NCBI GenBank assembly: GCA_031418775.1
Contig: JANOJN010000308.1
Location: forward strand, 1-64,000
Origin: JANLQX01 sp031418775
Lineage (GTDB): Bacteria > Actinomycetota > Acidimicrobiia > Acidimicrobiales > JANYDT01
Direction of reading: 5' to 3'
Length of the DNA stretch: 64,000 bases
Numbering within the stretch: position 1 is the stretch's first letter; each line of letters starts with the position of its first letter. The notes under the pieces are model-generated. The model was not told the DNA's origin and searched no databases. It was given only the letters and a program-made list of their open reading frames with translations. Positions 32,637 to 41,563 of the stretch are shown here, piece by piece. Made by a program: the position numbers and the translations under genes.

Positions 32637-33527
32637 TCAGCTCGCCAACGGGCGGTGCCCCCAGATGCTCGGCGCACGGTGCAGTTGGACCTCCCAGTCA
32701 GCGTCGTCGATCAGCCGTCCACCGTGGCCGTACTCGACCTGGAAGCCGGAGGGCGTCTCCATGTAGAACGAGACCATCCGGTCGTTGGTGTGGCATCCAA
32801 GACCCGACGTGATCGCTATGCCGCGGTCGAGGCACAGGTCGTAGGTTGACCCCACGTCGTGCAGTCGGCAGAGTTCGAACATCACGTGATGCAGTCGCTT
32901 CGGTGCGGACACCTCGACGAGCGCAATGGAGTGGTGCCTGGGACCACTGTGAAGGAAGGCGGCGATCGTGGTGGCGTTGTCGCCCACGTCGAGCTCGATG
33001 AAGTCCGAGATGCGCAGACCGAGCCCGTCGCGGTAGAAATGAAGGCTCGCTTCACGGTCGTTGACGCTCAGGACGATGTGACCGAGCCCCAGCGCTCCGG
33101 CGACAAATCCGCCAATTGCGCGCGGTGACCGGAACGGCCGCTCGGTCCGGACGAGCGGGCCGTAGAAGATCTCGGTGGCGTTGCCGTCGGGATCGGTCGT
33201 GGTGATCAGCCGAACGACGCAGCGCTCCCTCGCCTGCTCCTCGCTACCCGGAGCAACCGTGTAGCCGAGTGACTGCAGCCGATCCGCAACGGCGCCGAGG
33301 GCGGCCTCGTCGCGGGCCTCCCATCCGACGTATGCGAGGTCATCTCGTACCCCGGGCCGCAGAGCGATGCGATGGTGATTGTCGTCCAGTCGCAACAGGG
33401 CGAGGTCGTCGCCGTCGCTGTCGCTGAGTTCGAGACCCAGACAGTCGCCGGCGAACTCCTTCCACGCACCGAGGTCGCTGACTTCGATTCCGATGTAGCC
33501 AAGCTGGGCAACACGGTCTCTGTTCAT
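32637..33527 (-). CDS. Extradiol ring-cleavage dioxygenase (BphC/HsaC type, VOC superfamily)
   Basis: The 296-residue enzyme has two VOC modules like type I extradiol dioxygenases that open catechol rings next to the hydroxyls. The iron ligands are His150 (GLGHIVLSV), His213 or His214 (RLHHVMFE) and Glu265 (FQVEYG), matching the His-His-Glu triad spacing of BphC. ATG at 33527 is preceded by AGGAAG at a good distance, which removes 21 shadow residues upstream. An AraC-type regulator is divergent from it. The aromatic substrate is unknown (biphenyl-, steroid- or catechol-type). Confidence 0.88.
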   Translation of the reverse strand: MNRDRVAQLGYIGIEVSDLGAWKEFAGDCLGLELSDSDGDDLALLRLDDNHHRIALRPGVRDDLAYVGWEARDEAALGAVADRLQSLGYTVAPGSEEQARERCVVRLITTTDPDGNATEIFYGPLVRTERPFRSPRAIGGFVAGALGLGHIVLSVNDREASLHFYRDGLGLRISDFIELDVGDNATTIAAFLHSGPRHHSIALVEVSAPKRLHHVMFELCRLHDVGSTYDLCLDRGIAITSGLGCHTNDRMVSFYMETPSGFQVEYGHGGRLIDDADWEVQLHRAPSIWGHRPLAS

Positions 33528-33662
33528 GAGCTTCCTTTGGGTGGAACAGCGGTAGGCGCTTTGCCAACCGGGTAGTCGTCGAATCGACAACGTTCACTCT
33601 TCGGATCCGGTCGTGGTTCGACAAGGTAGGAATTCGTGTCGTGATGGTAGAAACTGGACATC

Positions 33663-34571
33663 GTGCGACGCCGTTCAACGACCGACCCGCGGTCTCGCCC
33701 GAACGTGACACCGGTCCGCTTCACCCCGCCCGGCGGGTATCAACTCGGGGTCGAGGTGATCGCGGCTGCTGAACTCCGGGCACGTGTTGCCCGACTCAAG
33801 GGTCGCGGCTTCGAACGGATCGACTTCCACTGCCTGCTCGTCGTCACCAGCGGTACGTACACCCACACGGTCGATTTCGAGACCTACAAGTGCACACGAG
33901 GGTCCGTCGTGCAGGTCCAACCGGGCCAGGTGCATCGATTCGGTGACGAACCGGGTTGGGCCGGCTGGTTCGTGATCCTCCGAAGCGACCTCCCGACCGC
34001 CGGGTCGGGTTCGATGGCGGCCGACGTCGCTTCGAGAACCGCTGCGTTGCCCGCGCACCTTCGTACCTCGGGCGGAACGAACGAGGCCGTGATCGAAGCG
34101 TTGGAGCGGATGGCCCGGGACACGGTCGAGCGGGGCGACGCGCGGTTGAAGAACGAGCTGCTGATAGCCCAGTTCCATTCCCTCATCGCTCGCCTCCAGC
34201 TCGTCCATGTGGCCGTCGCCGGACACAGTGCTGTCGATCCTCGACTCGCCGAGAGATACCGGTACTTCTTCAACACGGCTGAGCGGGAGTTCCGGCGATG
34301 GCACGGTGCGGCACCGTATGCCGCTGAACTCGGGTACTCGGTCAAGAGCCTCGATCGGGCAACGCTCGCAGTGGCCGGGGTGACCACGAAGGAGTGGCTT
34401 GTCGCCCGAATCGTGTTGGAGGCCCAACGTCTTCTCGCCCACACCACGCTGCCGGTCTCGGCGATCAGCCAAGAGCTCGGCTTCGACGAAGCCACCAATT
34501 TCGTCAAGTTCTTCCGACGCGAGACCGGCGTTACCCCCGGGTTGTTCAGGAGTCAGCGGCCAGCCGTATGA
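33663..34571 (+). CDS. AraC-family transcriptional regulator
   Basis: The 302-residue protein has an N-terminal cupin-like sensing domain (FHCLLVVTSGTYTHTVDFET, then VQVQPGQVHRFGDEPGWAGW). The C-terminal AraC DNA-binding domain contains RIVLEAQRLLAHTTLPVSAI then SQELGFDEATNFVKFFRRET and GVTPGLFR. It is divergent from the extradiol dioxygenase gene across 135 bases, which it most likely regulates. Confidence 0.88.
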   Translation: MRRRSTTDPRSRPNVTPVRFTPPGGYQLGVEVIAAAELRARVARLKGRGFERIDFHCLLVVTSGTYTHTVDFETYKCTRGSVVQVQPGQVHRFGDEPGWAGWFVILRSDLPTAGSGSMAADVASRTAALPAHLRTSGGTNEAVIEALERMARDTVERGDARLKNELLIAQFHSLIARLQLVHVAVAGHSAVDPRLAERYRYFFNTAEREFRRWHGAAPYAAELGYSVKSLDRATLAVAGVTTKEWLVARIVLEAQRLLAHTTLPVSAISQELGFDEATNFVKFFRRETGVTPGLFRSQRPAV

Positions 34572-34634
34572 CGCTGCGGGTCGGTCTTGAGACGCGCCCC
34601 TCCTACGAGCGACGTGTCCCAGTAGTACGTGTGC

Positions 34635-37600
34635 CTACGTCTCCGCGTGACGAGCCGAGGCGGTTGGCGAACCGTGGCGGTGCATGGTCGTGGTGACGGA
34701 CTGTTCGCGGAGCCAGCGGGGCGCCTCGATCTCGGGTTCGAGGGACAGAGGGCGAGGGTCCACGGCTACGCCGGCGGCGTGAGCGCTCCGCAAGACGGCG
34801 TCGCTCGTCGTGCCGAGCACGCGGAGCCGGTCGACGCCCAGTGTGACTAGGCGAGCGGCGAAGGCGTCGTCGGTCTCGGTCGACGCGTCAGACACGTGCA
34901 CGCGGCAGCGGGTGGCGGTGGCGATCGCGCGGCAGGCGTCGCCGGTCGCCGGATCTTCCTCGGCCCCGATTCGCACGGCGATACCGCCAGGGAGACTGCG
35001 CAAGCGCAGAACGTTCGACTCCGCGCGAAGGCCGGATGGGTCGTGCTCGGCGGTCAGTTCACGTCGGGCCCAGTCGCTGAATGCCGCCGCTGTTTCGACC
35101 GAGGCGAGACACCCGCTCACGTCACCGGCGCGGATCCAGTCGCACAACGACGCGACGTAACGCGGGCCGCCGGCCTTCACCGCCGGACCGACCACCGAGT
35201 GCTTCCATCCACCGAACGGCTGACGACGGACGATGGCACCGGTGATGCCGCGGTTGACATAGAGGTTTCCGGCCTGGACGCCGTGCGTCCATCGTTCGAT
35301 CTCGGCGGCGTCGAGGCTGTGGAGGCCGGCCGTGAGGCCGTAGGCAACGGCGTTCTGCATCGCGATTGCTTCGTCGAGATCGTCAGCGCGCATGATGCCG
35401 AGCACGGGTCCGAAGCATTCGTTGTGGTGGAACCAGGAGCCACTGCGTACACCGATGCGAATTCCTGGTGACCACAAACGACCGGACTCGTCGAGCTGGC
35501 GCGGCTCCACGAGCCAGGACTCGCCGGCGTCGAGAGCAGTAAGCGCACGTTGGAGATTGCCGGTGGGCGGATCGATGAGCGGTCCCACGTCGGTTCCGAC
35601 GTCGTGGCCCGGGCCGACCTTCAGCGTCCGCGTCGCATCAGCGAGGCGTCGGAAGAACGACGGATCGTCGTAGACCGATGCCTCGACGATGGCAAGGCTG
35701 GCCGCGGAACACTTCTGTCCGGCGTGGGAGAAGGCCGACTTCACGAGGTCCTTCACCGCGAGCTCGATGTCTGCCGACGCCGTGATGATCAGCGCGTTCT
35801 TGCCGCTGGTCTCGGCGTGGAGACGAAGGCTCGGCTTCCATCCGAGGAACAGCTCGGCGGTGGAGCGCGCCCCCGTGAGCACCACAGCGCCGACGCCCGC
35901 GTGGGTGATGAGCGCCTGCCCGACCTCGTCGTCCGGACACGGAAGGAACTGCACGATGTCTGCAGCGATGCCCGCCTCCCAGCAGCACTCGGCTACGAGC
36001 TTGCCGATGAGTACAGCCTGGGGGGCCGGTTTGAGGATCACCGTGTCCCCGGCGGCCGCGGCGGCGAGCACCCCGCCGAGAGCGATGGCGAAGGGGAAGT
36101 TCCAGGGAGGCGCGATCACCACGGTGCCGACCGGGCGGGGAATGACTCCGCTGGCCGTCAGCCGGGTGAAGTCGTCGAGGCAACGGGCGTAGTAACGGGC
36201 GAAGTCGATTGCCTCACTGATCTCCGGGTCGCCTTCGAGCATCGTCTTGCCGGTATCGTGGGCCATCGCGACGAGCAGCTCGCCACGCCTTTGGGCGACC
36301 ACATCGCCGACCCGATTGACGAGGAGGGCCCGGTCGGTGGGTGGCGTCGAACTCCAGCGTTCCGCCGCTGCAGTGGCAATGGCGACGGTGGCGTCGACCA
36401 GGGCGCGATCGGCGAGATGTACGTCGTATGCGTCAAACGGTGAACAGGTGAAATCGACTCGGGCGACGTGACCCGTGGGAGTTCCGATGCCGTTGACGAC
36501 CGGCATGATCGCCGATGTCGGCGGACGCCATGTTGCGAGAGCGTCGGTGATCCAGAGGCGGTTGGCGTGGAGCGAGAAGTCGGTGTTGGGCTCGTTCTCG
36601 AACGCCCGGGACAGGTCGGAGTCGACGATCGGAAGCCGGCGGTCCTGCGCTCGTCGCGGGGTCGTGGAGACGGTGTGTCGCCCCGCAACTGCCGTCCGGA
36701 ACCGGTCGGCTTCCGCTACGAAGACGGCACTTCCCGGCTGGAGATCGAAGAGGTTGTGAAGAAAGTTGTCAGGCGCCGTGTTCTCGTCGAGGCGGCGTAC
36801 GAGATACGCAATCGCCGCCGTGAAGTCGCTCGGTCGAACGACGGGCGTGTAAAGAAGCACTTCGCCGTGTGCCTCGCGCAGCGCTTGCGCCTGCGCCGGT
36901 GCCATTCCCTCGAGCATCTCGAAGGAGAGACGTCGCTCGACCCCGCGTTCTCGAAGGCGCTCGACCAATCCGAGCCCCCATGCCACATCGAAGAGGTTGT
37001 GCGACGCCAGCCCGACATCCACCGCGTCGTCGAACCGCTCGTCGAGGAGGGTGTCGAGCATGGCCTTGTAACTCGCGTCCACTTCTGCCTTGGTCGAGTA
37101 GGGCGCCGGAGACCAGCCGTTGACCTCTGCCTCAACGGACTCCATCGCAAGGTTCGCGCCCTTGACCACTCGGATCTTGATACGTCCACCACCGCGCACT
37201 CGCCGATCCGTGGCCCACTCGGCCAGTTCCGCGGCGACACCATGGGCATCGGGAAGATACGCCTGCAGCACGATCCCGGCGTCGATGCCCGAGAACTCCG
37301 GTTCGTCGAGCACCCGACGGAAGGACGCTACCGTGAGGGCAAGGTCTCGATACTCCTCCATGTCGAGGTTGATGAAGGCCGACGAGGTCTTGGATTGGGA
37401 CAGCCGGTACAAGCCTCGAAGGGCCCCACTCACTGCTTCAACCGTGGCGTCGAACGCGAGGGGGCTGATATGTGCGCATACTGCTGAGATCTTGACCGAG
37501 ACGTAGCTCACGTCATCTCGCAGCAACGCTCCTCGGATGAGCTCGAGACGGTGCGCGGCCTCGTCGACTCCGAGGATCGCTTCGCCGAGGATGTTCACAT

Positions 37601-38051
37601 TGGTTCGGAACCCGGCGGACCGACGCCGCGACAGATGGCGGGTGATGCCCGGCTCGCGGTCGAACACGATGGTCCCCTCGGCCTCGTCGCGCAGTCGGCG
37701 AAGAACCAGGGGCATGACAACCCGGGGGAGGAGCGGTGCGACCTTCGCGCCGACTCGCAACAGCAGATGATCGGCGCGCCCGAGGGCGCTCGTGTCCGTC
37801 GCCGCAACGAGTTCGGCGAAGCGGCGAGCGGCGCGGCGGGGATCGTCGAGCCGGGCGACTTCGTCGGTAAGCACGCGGGTGAAACGGGCCAGGCCGTCGT
37901 TCACGACGATCCCGTGCAAACGTTCCCGCCCCGCGACTTCGCGTCGTGTCTGCTCGGCTTCGATCTCGAGCGAACGGGTGAGGAGACCGGTTGCCCGGAT
38001 GACCGCCTCATCGGCATCGTTTGGCGTCACGGGTGGAGCGGCAATGGCCAT
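34635..38051 (-). CDS. putA: Bifunctional proline dehydrogenase / L-glutamate gamma-semialdehyde dehydrogenase PutA
   Basis: The 1138-residue enzyme oxidises proline to glutamate in two steps. The FAD proline-dehydrogenase barrel covers about residues 60-430 (RIKIRVVKGANLAMESVEAE, YSTKAEVDASYKAMLDTLL). The aldehyde dehydrogenase half follows, with VIAPPWNFPFAIALGG, LRLHAETSGKNALII (catalytic Glu) and SHAGQKCSAASLAIVEA (catalytic Cys). A C-terminal tail of about 150 residues is present, as in long PutA proteins. No ribbon-helix-helix domain is fused at the N-terminus, so it is not a self-repressor. ATG at 38051 is chosen because upstream codons overlap the divergent regulator. The PAS-AraC regulator next door is the likely controller. 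Confidence 0.93.
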   Translation of the reverse strand: MAIAAPPVTPNDADEAVIRATGLLTRSLEIEAEQTRREVAGRERLHGIVVNDGLARFTRVLTDEVARLDDPRRAARRFAELVAATDTSALGRADHLLLRVGAKVAPLLPRVVMPLVLRRLRDEAEGTIVFDREPGITRHLSRRRSAGFRTNVNILGEAILGVDEAAHRLELIRGALLRDDVSYVSVKISAVCAHISPLAFDATVEAVSGALRGLYRLSQSKTSSAFINLDMEEYRDLALTVASFRRVLDEPEFSGIDAGIVLQAYLPDAHGVAAELAEWATDRRVRGGGRIKIRVVKGANLAMESVEAEVNGWSPAPYSTKAEVDASYKAMLDTLLDERFDDAVDVGLASHNLFDVAWGLGLVERLRERGVERRLSFEMLEGMAPAQAQALREAHGEVLLYTPVVRPSDFTAAIAYLVRRLDENTAPDNFLHNLFDLQPGSAVFVAEADRFRTAVAGRHTVSTTPRRAQDRRLPIVDSDLSRAFENEPNTDFSLHANRLWITDALATWRPPTSAIMPVVNGIGTPTGHVARVDFTCSPFDAYDVHLADRALVDATVAIATAAAERWSSTPPTDRALLVNRVGDVVAQRRGELLVAMAHDTGKTMLEGDPEISEAIDFARYYARCLDDFTRLTASGVIPRPVGTVVIAPPWNFPFAIALGGVLAAAAAGDTVILKPAPQAVLIGKLVAECCWEAGIAADIVQFLPCPDDEVGQALITHAGVGAVVLTGARSTAELFLGWKPSLRLHAETSGKNALIITASADIELAVKDLVKSAFSHAGQKCSAASLAIVEASVYDDPSFFRRLADATRTLKVGPGHDVGTDVGPLIDPPTGNLQRALTALDAGESWLVEPRQLDESGRLWSPGIRIGVRSGSWFHHNECFGPVLGIMRADDLDEAIAMQNAVAYGLTAGLHSLDAAEIERWTHGVQAGNLYVNRGITGAIVRRQPFGGWKHSVVGPAVKAGGPRYVASLCDWIRAGDVSGCLASVETAAAFSDWARRELTAEHDPSGLRAESNVLRLRSLPGGIAVRIGAEEDPATGDACRAIATATRCRVHVSDASTETDDAFAARLVTLGVDRLRVLGTTSDAVLRSAHAAGVAVDPRPLSLEPEIEAPRWLREQSVTTTMHRHGSPTASARHAET

Positions 38052-38106
38052 ATCTCCAGTCGACCCGATTCGTAGTCTTCGGTCTTGGACGATCCGAGGG
38101 TGTTGG

Positions 38107-38889
38107 GTGACGAATTCGTGCAACGAGGAGCGCTTCGTCAAAGATGTCGAGGTGGGCGAACCATCGACGACCGCATTGCGGCCGGCCGAGCATGAGGCCG
38201 AGGTCATCCGTCGCGTCTTCGAGGACCTTCCCCAAGTCATGTTCTGCGTGAAAGACGGCGACGGCCGCTACCTCACCGCCAACGACGCGTTCGTTCGACG
38301 AACCGGCAAGCGATCGCTGCGTCAGGTCCTTGGTCGGCGCGCGAGCGACCTCTTTCCCACGCCCCTGGCCGCGTCGTATGAGGCTCAGGACCGCGCCGTG
38401 TTCGCGACCGGCCAACCGGTTCGCTACCAACTCGAGATCATTTCCGACTCCGACGGTTCGGAAGCATGGTTCCTCACGAACAAGCAACTTGTCGGACCGT
38501 TCGACGATCGGCGCCTTGTCGTGATCTCGGTCGAAGTCCGTCTCCCGAAGCGATCGAGCCCGGCCGGCGCCGGTCTGAAGGCTGCTCTCGATCATGCCCG
38601 GGAGAATTTCACGGAGTCCGTTCGGGTCGAAGAGTTGGCACACCTCGCCGGGATGTCGGTCGCGCAATTGGAGCGGGGCATGCGCCGCGCTGTTGGCGTT
38701 ACCCCGAAGCAATTCGTCCAACGCCTCCGAAGCGATCACGCAGCCTTGCTCCTGGCCACCACCGCACGCCCGATCGCCGAGATCGCGTCAGCGAGCGGCT
38801 ACTACGACCAGAGCCAATTCACCCGCCTCTTCCGTACGGCGACCGGAATGACTCCCGGCGCGTACCGAGCGGTCGCCGTGTTTCCCTAG
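38107..38889 (+). CDS. PAS domain-containing AraC-family regulator
   Basis: The product of about 260 residues has an N-terminal PAS domain (FEDLPQVMFCVKDGDGRYLT, ANDAFVRRTGKRSLRQVLG, RRASDLFPTPLAASYEAQDR) and a C-terminal AraC helix-turn-helix pair (VEELAHLAGMSVAQLERGMR, PIAEIASASGYYDQSQFTRL, FRTATGMTPGAYR). GTG at 38107 is my start; other in-frame starts exist between 38047 and 38150. It is divergent from putA and 88 bases upstream of the carnitine genes, so it could regulate either or both. Confidence 0.83.
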   Translation: MTNSCNEERFVKDVEVGEPSTTALRPAEHEAEVIRRVFEDLPQVMFCVKDGDGRYLTANDAFVRRTGKRSLRQVLGRRASDLFPTPLAASYEAQDRAVFATGQPVRYQLEIISDSDGSEAWFLTNKQLVGPFDDRRLVVISVEVRLPKRSSPAGAGLKAALDHARENFTESVRVEELAHLAGMSVAQLERGMRRAVGVTPKQFVQRLRSDHAALLLATTARPIAEIASASGYYDQSQFTRLFRTATGMTPGAYRAVAVFP

Positions 38890-38977
38890 GTAGCGGCACG
38901 CGGTTGTGTTCCTCTCGATCCCTCCTGGCTTACACTGCGCGGAGCGGCGGCCACGCCCAACGATTGGAGCATCTGCT

Positions 38978-39871
38978 GTGAACTGGGAGACGTTCATCAC
39001 CTGCGCAGTCACCGGCGCCGGTGACACGGTTGGGAAGAGCCCGCATGTTCCGGTGACACCGGAGCAGATCGCCGCTTCTGCCCTTGACGCCGCGCGTGCC
39101 GGCGCCGCTGTCGTGCACATCCACGTGCGCGATCCCCACACCGGGGTCGGGTCCCGTGACGTGGACCTGTACCGCGAAGTTGTCGACCGTATTCGTTCGT
39201 CTGACGTGGACGTGGTGATCAATCTCACGGCGGGGATGGGTGGCGACATGGTTCTGGGCGGGGACGAGAAGCCTCTGCCTCTCGCAGACGTGGGCACCGA
39301 CATGGCCGGAGCGACCGAACGACTGGCGCACGTGGAAGCGCTTCTGCCGGAGATCTGCACGCTCGACTGCGGCACAATGAATTTCGCGTCCGGGGGCGAC
39401 TACATCATGGTCAACAGCCCCGCCGTGCTCCGGACGATGGCTCGCCGGGTGCAGGAACTCGGTGTGCGTCCCGAACTCGAGGTGTTTGATACCGGCCATC
39501 TCGTGATGGTGAAGGAGATGATTTCGCAAGGCCTGCTCGACGATCCGGTCATGATCCAACTCTGCATGGGAATCGCCTACGGCGCACCTGATGACGCCAC
39601 CACTTTCATGGCGATGGTCAACCTCCTCCCGCCCGGGTGCGTCTTCTCGGGGTTCTCCATCGGACGTATGCAGATTCCGTTCGTGGCAATGGCCGCGTTG
39701 GCCGGCGGCAACGTCCGGGTTGGTCTTGAGGACAATCTCTACCTCGGGCAGGGCCGCCTTGCCACAAACGCGGGTCTCGTCGAGCGCGCTGCGCAGATCC
39801 TGACGGCGATGAACGCGCGAGTCCTCACCGCCGCGGACGTGCGTACCAAGCTCAAACTGGTGAAGCACTAG
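38978..39871 (+). CDS. Beta-keto acid cleavage enzyme (BKACE, DUF849), probable dehydrocarnitine cleavage enzyme
   Basis: The 297-residue TIM-barrel enzyme belongs to the BKACE family, which moves acetoacetate or an analogue between a beta-keto acid and acetyl-CoA. Zinc-ligand candidates are His47 and His49 in VVHIHVRDP. Family features also include DCGTMNFASGGDYIMVN and RVGLEDNLYLGQGRLATNA. GTG at 38978 follows a TTGGAGC ribosome-binding site. The next gene, a carnitine dehydrogenase, would make 3-dehydrocarnitine, so the likely reaction is dehydrocarnitine plus acetyl-CoA to betainyl-CoA plus acetoacetate. The stop and next start share one base (39871). Confidence 0.87.
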   Translation: MNWETFITCAVTGAGDTVGKSPHVPVTPEQIAASALDAARAGAAVVHIHVRDPHTGVGSRDVDLYREVVDRIRSSDVDVVINLTAGMGGDMVLGGDEKPLPLADVGTDMAGATERLAHVEALLPEICTLDCGTMNFASGGDYIMVNSPAVLRTMARRVQELGVRPELEVFDTGHLVMVKEMISQGLLDDPVMIQLCMGIAYGAPDDATTFMAMVNLLPPGCVFSGFSIGRMQIPFVAMAALAGGNVRVGLEDNLYLGQGRLATNAGLVERAAQILTAMNARVLTAADVRTKLKLVKH

Positions 39872-40890
39872 TGACGGGATCGGACGCGGTGGCGTTGCCG
39901 AGCACTGTCGGACTCCTCGGTGGCGGCGTCATCGGCGGTGGTTGGGCGGCTCGTTTTCTGCTGAACGGTGTCGATGTGCGGCTCTACGACCCTGATCCTG
40001 AGGCGGAGCGCAAGGTCGGCGAAATTCTCGACAATGCCCGCCGTTCCCTACGTGCGCTCATGAGCGCAGTCCTGCCGGCCGAGGGGACTCTGACTTTTGT
40101 CGATTCGCCGGAAGCGGCGGCCGATGGCGTGGACTATGTGCAGGAAAGCGCGCCTGAGCGCCTCGAACTGAAACAGGCGTTGCTGAACGCCGCCAGCAGG
40201 GTGGCCGGACCCGACGTCGTCTTCGGCTCGTCGACTTCGGGCCTCCTGCCGTCGCGCCTGCAGGAGGGAATGGTGCATCCCGAGCGGCTGGTCGTCGGCC
40301 ACCCGTTCAATCCGGTGTACCTGTTGCCCCTGGTCGAGGTGTGTGGTGGTGCGCTGACCTCAGCAGTGGCATTGGACCGCGCTGTCGCCGTGTACGGATC
40401 ACTCGGGATGAGGCCGTTGCGTCTTCGCAAGGAGATTGACGGTTTCGTCGCCGACCGCCTGTTGGAAGCGCTATGGCGCGAAGCCCTTTGGTTGATCAAC
40501 GACGGGGTCGCCACGGCGTCTGAAATCGACGACGCGATTCGTTTCGGAGCGGGCTTGCGCTGGAGCTTCATGGGAACGCTCCTCACCTACCGGATCGCCG
40601 GAGGCGAGGCCGGCATGAGGCATTTCATGGCCCAGTTCGGCCCTGCGCTCCAGTGGCCGTGGACGAAGCTCGTCGACGTTCCGGACTTGACCGATGAACT
40701 CGTCGATCGCATCGTCGACCAATCCGATGCGCAGGCCTCCGGACGATCCATTCGCGAACTCGAACGTCTTCGAGATGACTGCCTGGTGGCGGTGATGCAG
40801 GGTCTTCGCTCCGTCGGCGATGGCGGCTACGGCGCCGGGGAGTCGCTTGCCGCGTACGAGCGGCTGCTGGCTGAGAGGGCCCGAACCTGA
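39871..40890 (+). CDS. Probable L-carnitine dehydrogenase (3-hydroxyacyl-CoA dehydrogenase family)
   Basis: The 339-residue NAD-dependent enzyme has a Rossmann start VGLLGGGVIGGGWAARFLL and the acidic residue after the second strand (VRLYDPDPEAE). VQESAPERLELKQ, VFGSSTSGLLPSRL and VVGHPFNPVYLLPLVEVCGG carry catalytic His/Glu/Asn positions of the family. Such enzymes next to a BKACE gene are typically L-carnitine 3-dehydrogenases. GTG at 39871 overlaps the previous stop by one base. A thioesterase to release glycine betaine is not seen in the window. Confidence 0.85.
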   Translation: MTGSDAVALPSTVGLLGGGVIGGGWAARFLLNGVDVRLYDPDPEAERKVGEILDNARRSLRALMSAVLPAEGTLTFVDSPEAAADGVDYVQESAPERLELKQALLNAASRVAGPDVVFGSSTSGLLPSRLQEGMVHPERLVVGHPFNPVYLLPLVEVCGGALTSAVALDRAVAVYGSLGMRPLRLRKEIDGFVADRLLEALWREALWLINDGVATASEIDDAIRFGAGLRWSFMGTLLTYRIAGGEAGMRHFMAQFGPALQWPWTKLVDVPDLTDELVDRIVDQSDAQASGRSIRELERLRDDCLVAVMQGLRSVGDGGYGAGESLAAYERLLAERART

Positions 40891-40977
40891 GGGGGCGAGA
40901 AAGGCTGTGCCGGTGACCTTGTAGCCCACGGCTGTGACGCCCGACTTCGACGTCTCCGCACGTCACGTCGTTCAGCC

Positions 40978-41559
40978 TCAGGAAGGTAACGATGACCCTT
41001 CGATCACGGTATGGACGATTCGTTCGATGAACGCGCGCCCGAGGCCTTGGTGGGTGAGAAGACGGCGGTAGAAGAGCGGCCCGGCAAGCAAGGCCATCAA
41101 CGTCTCGATGTCGGAGTCGGCGGGCAGTTCACCGATTCGGATCGCGTGGGTGAGCCGTTCTCGGAGCGGTTTGCGCCGCTCGTCGACGAAGGACTTGCTG
41201 AGTTGGGCGAAGTCCGGATCACGCTCGGCGGCTTCGAGCATGGCGGGAAGGAGCCGTCCTCCGTCAATTCCTCCGAGGGTCTCGGCAAGTGCCAGCAGAC
41301 CGACAGTCAGATCGGCCCGGAGGTCGCCGGTGTTGGGGAACACGATGGCGCACTTGTCGGCCTCGAACGCATCGACCAGCAGCGCATTGGAGCTTCGCCA
41401 CTGGCGATAGATGGTCGTCTTGGCGACGCCCGATCGCGCCGCCACCGCTTCGATGGTGACGCCACGGAACCCCTGCTCGGCCACCAACTCTCGTGCCGCG
41501 GCGACTGCGGCTTGCCGTGACCGTAGGACCCGCGGGTCCGCCGGGGAAGCGGAGGCCAC
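40978..41559 (-). CDS. TetR-family regulator of the adjacent MFS exporter
   Basis: The 193-residue protein has a TetR helix-turn-helix (AAVAAARELVAEQGFRGVTI, EAVAARSGVAKTTIYRQWRS). It follows the MFS gene on the same strand with 4 bases between stop and start, so both come from one transcript. The palindrome upstream of the MFS gene is its probable operator, making this a self-regulated efflux unit. Confidence 0.9.
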   Translation of the reverse strand: MASASPADPRVLRSRQAAVAAARELVAEQGFRGVTIEAVAARSGVAKTTIYRQWRSSNALLVDAFEADKCAIVFPNTGDLRADLTVGLLALAETLGGIDGGRLLPAMLEAAERDPDFAQLSKSFVDERRKPLRERLTHAIRIGELPADSDIETLMALLAGPLFYRRLLTHQGLGRAFIERIVHTVIEGSSLPS

Positions 41560-41563
41560 GGAT

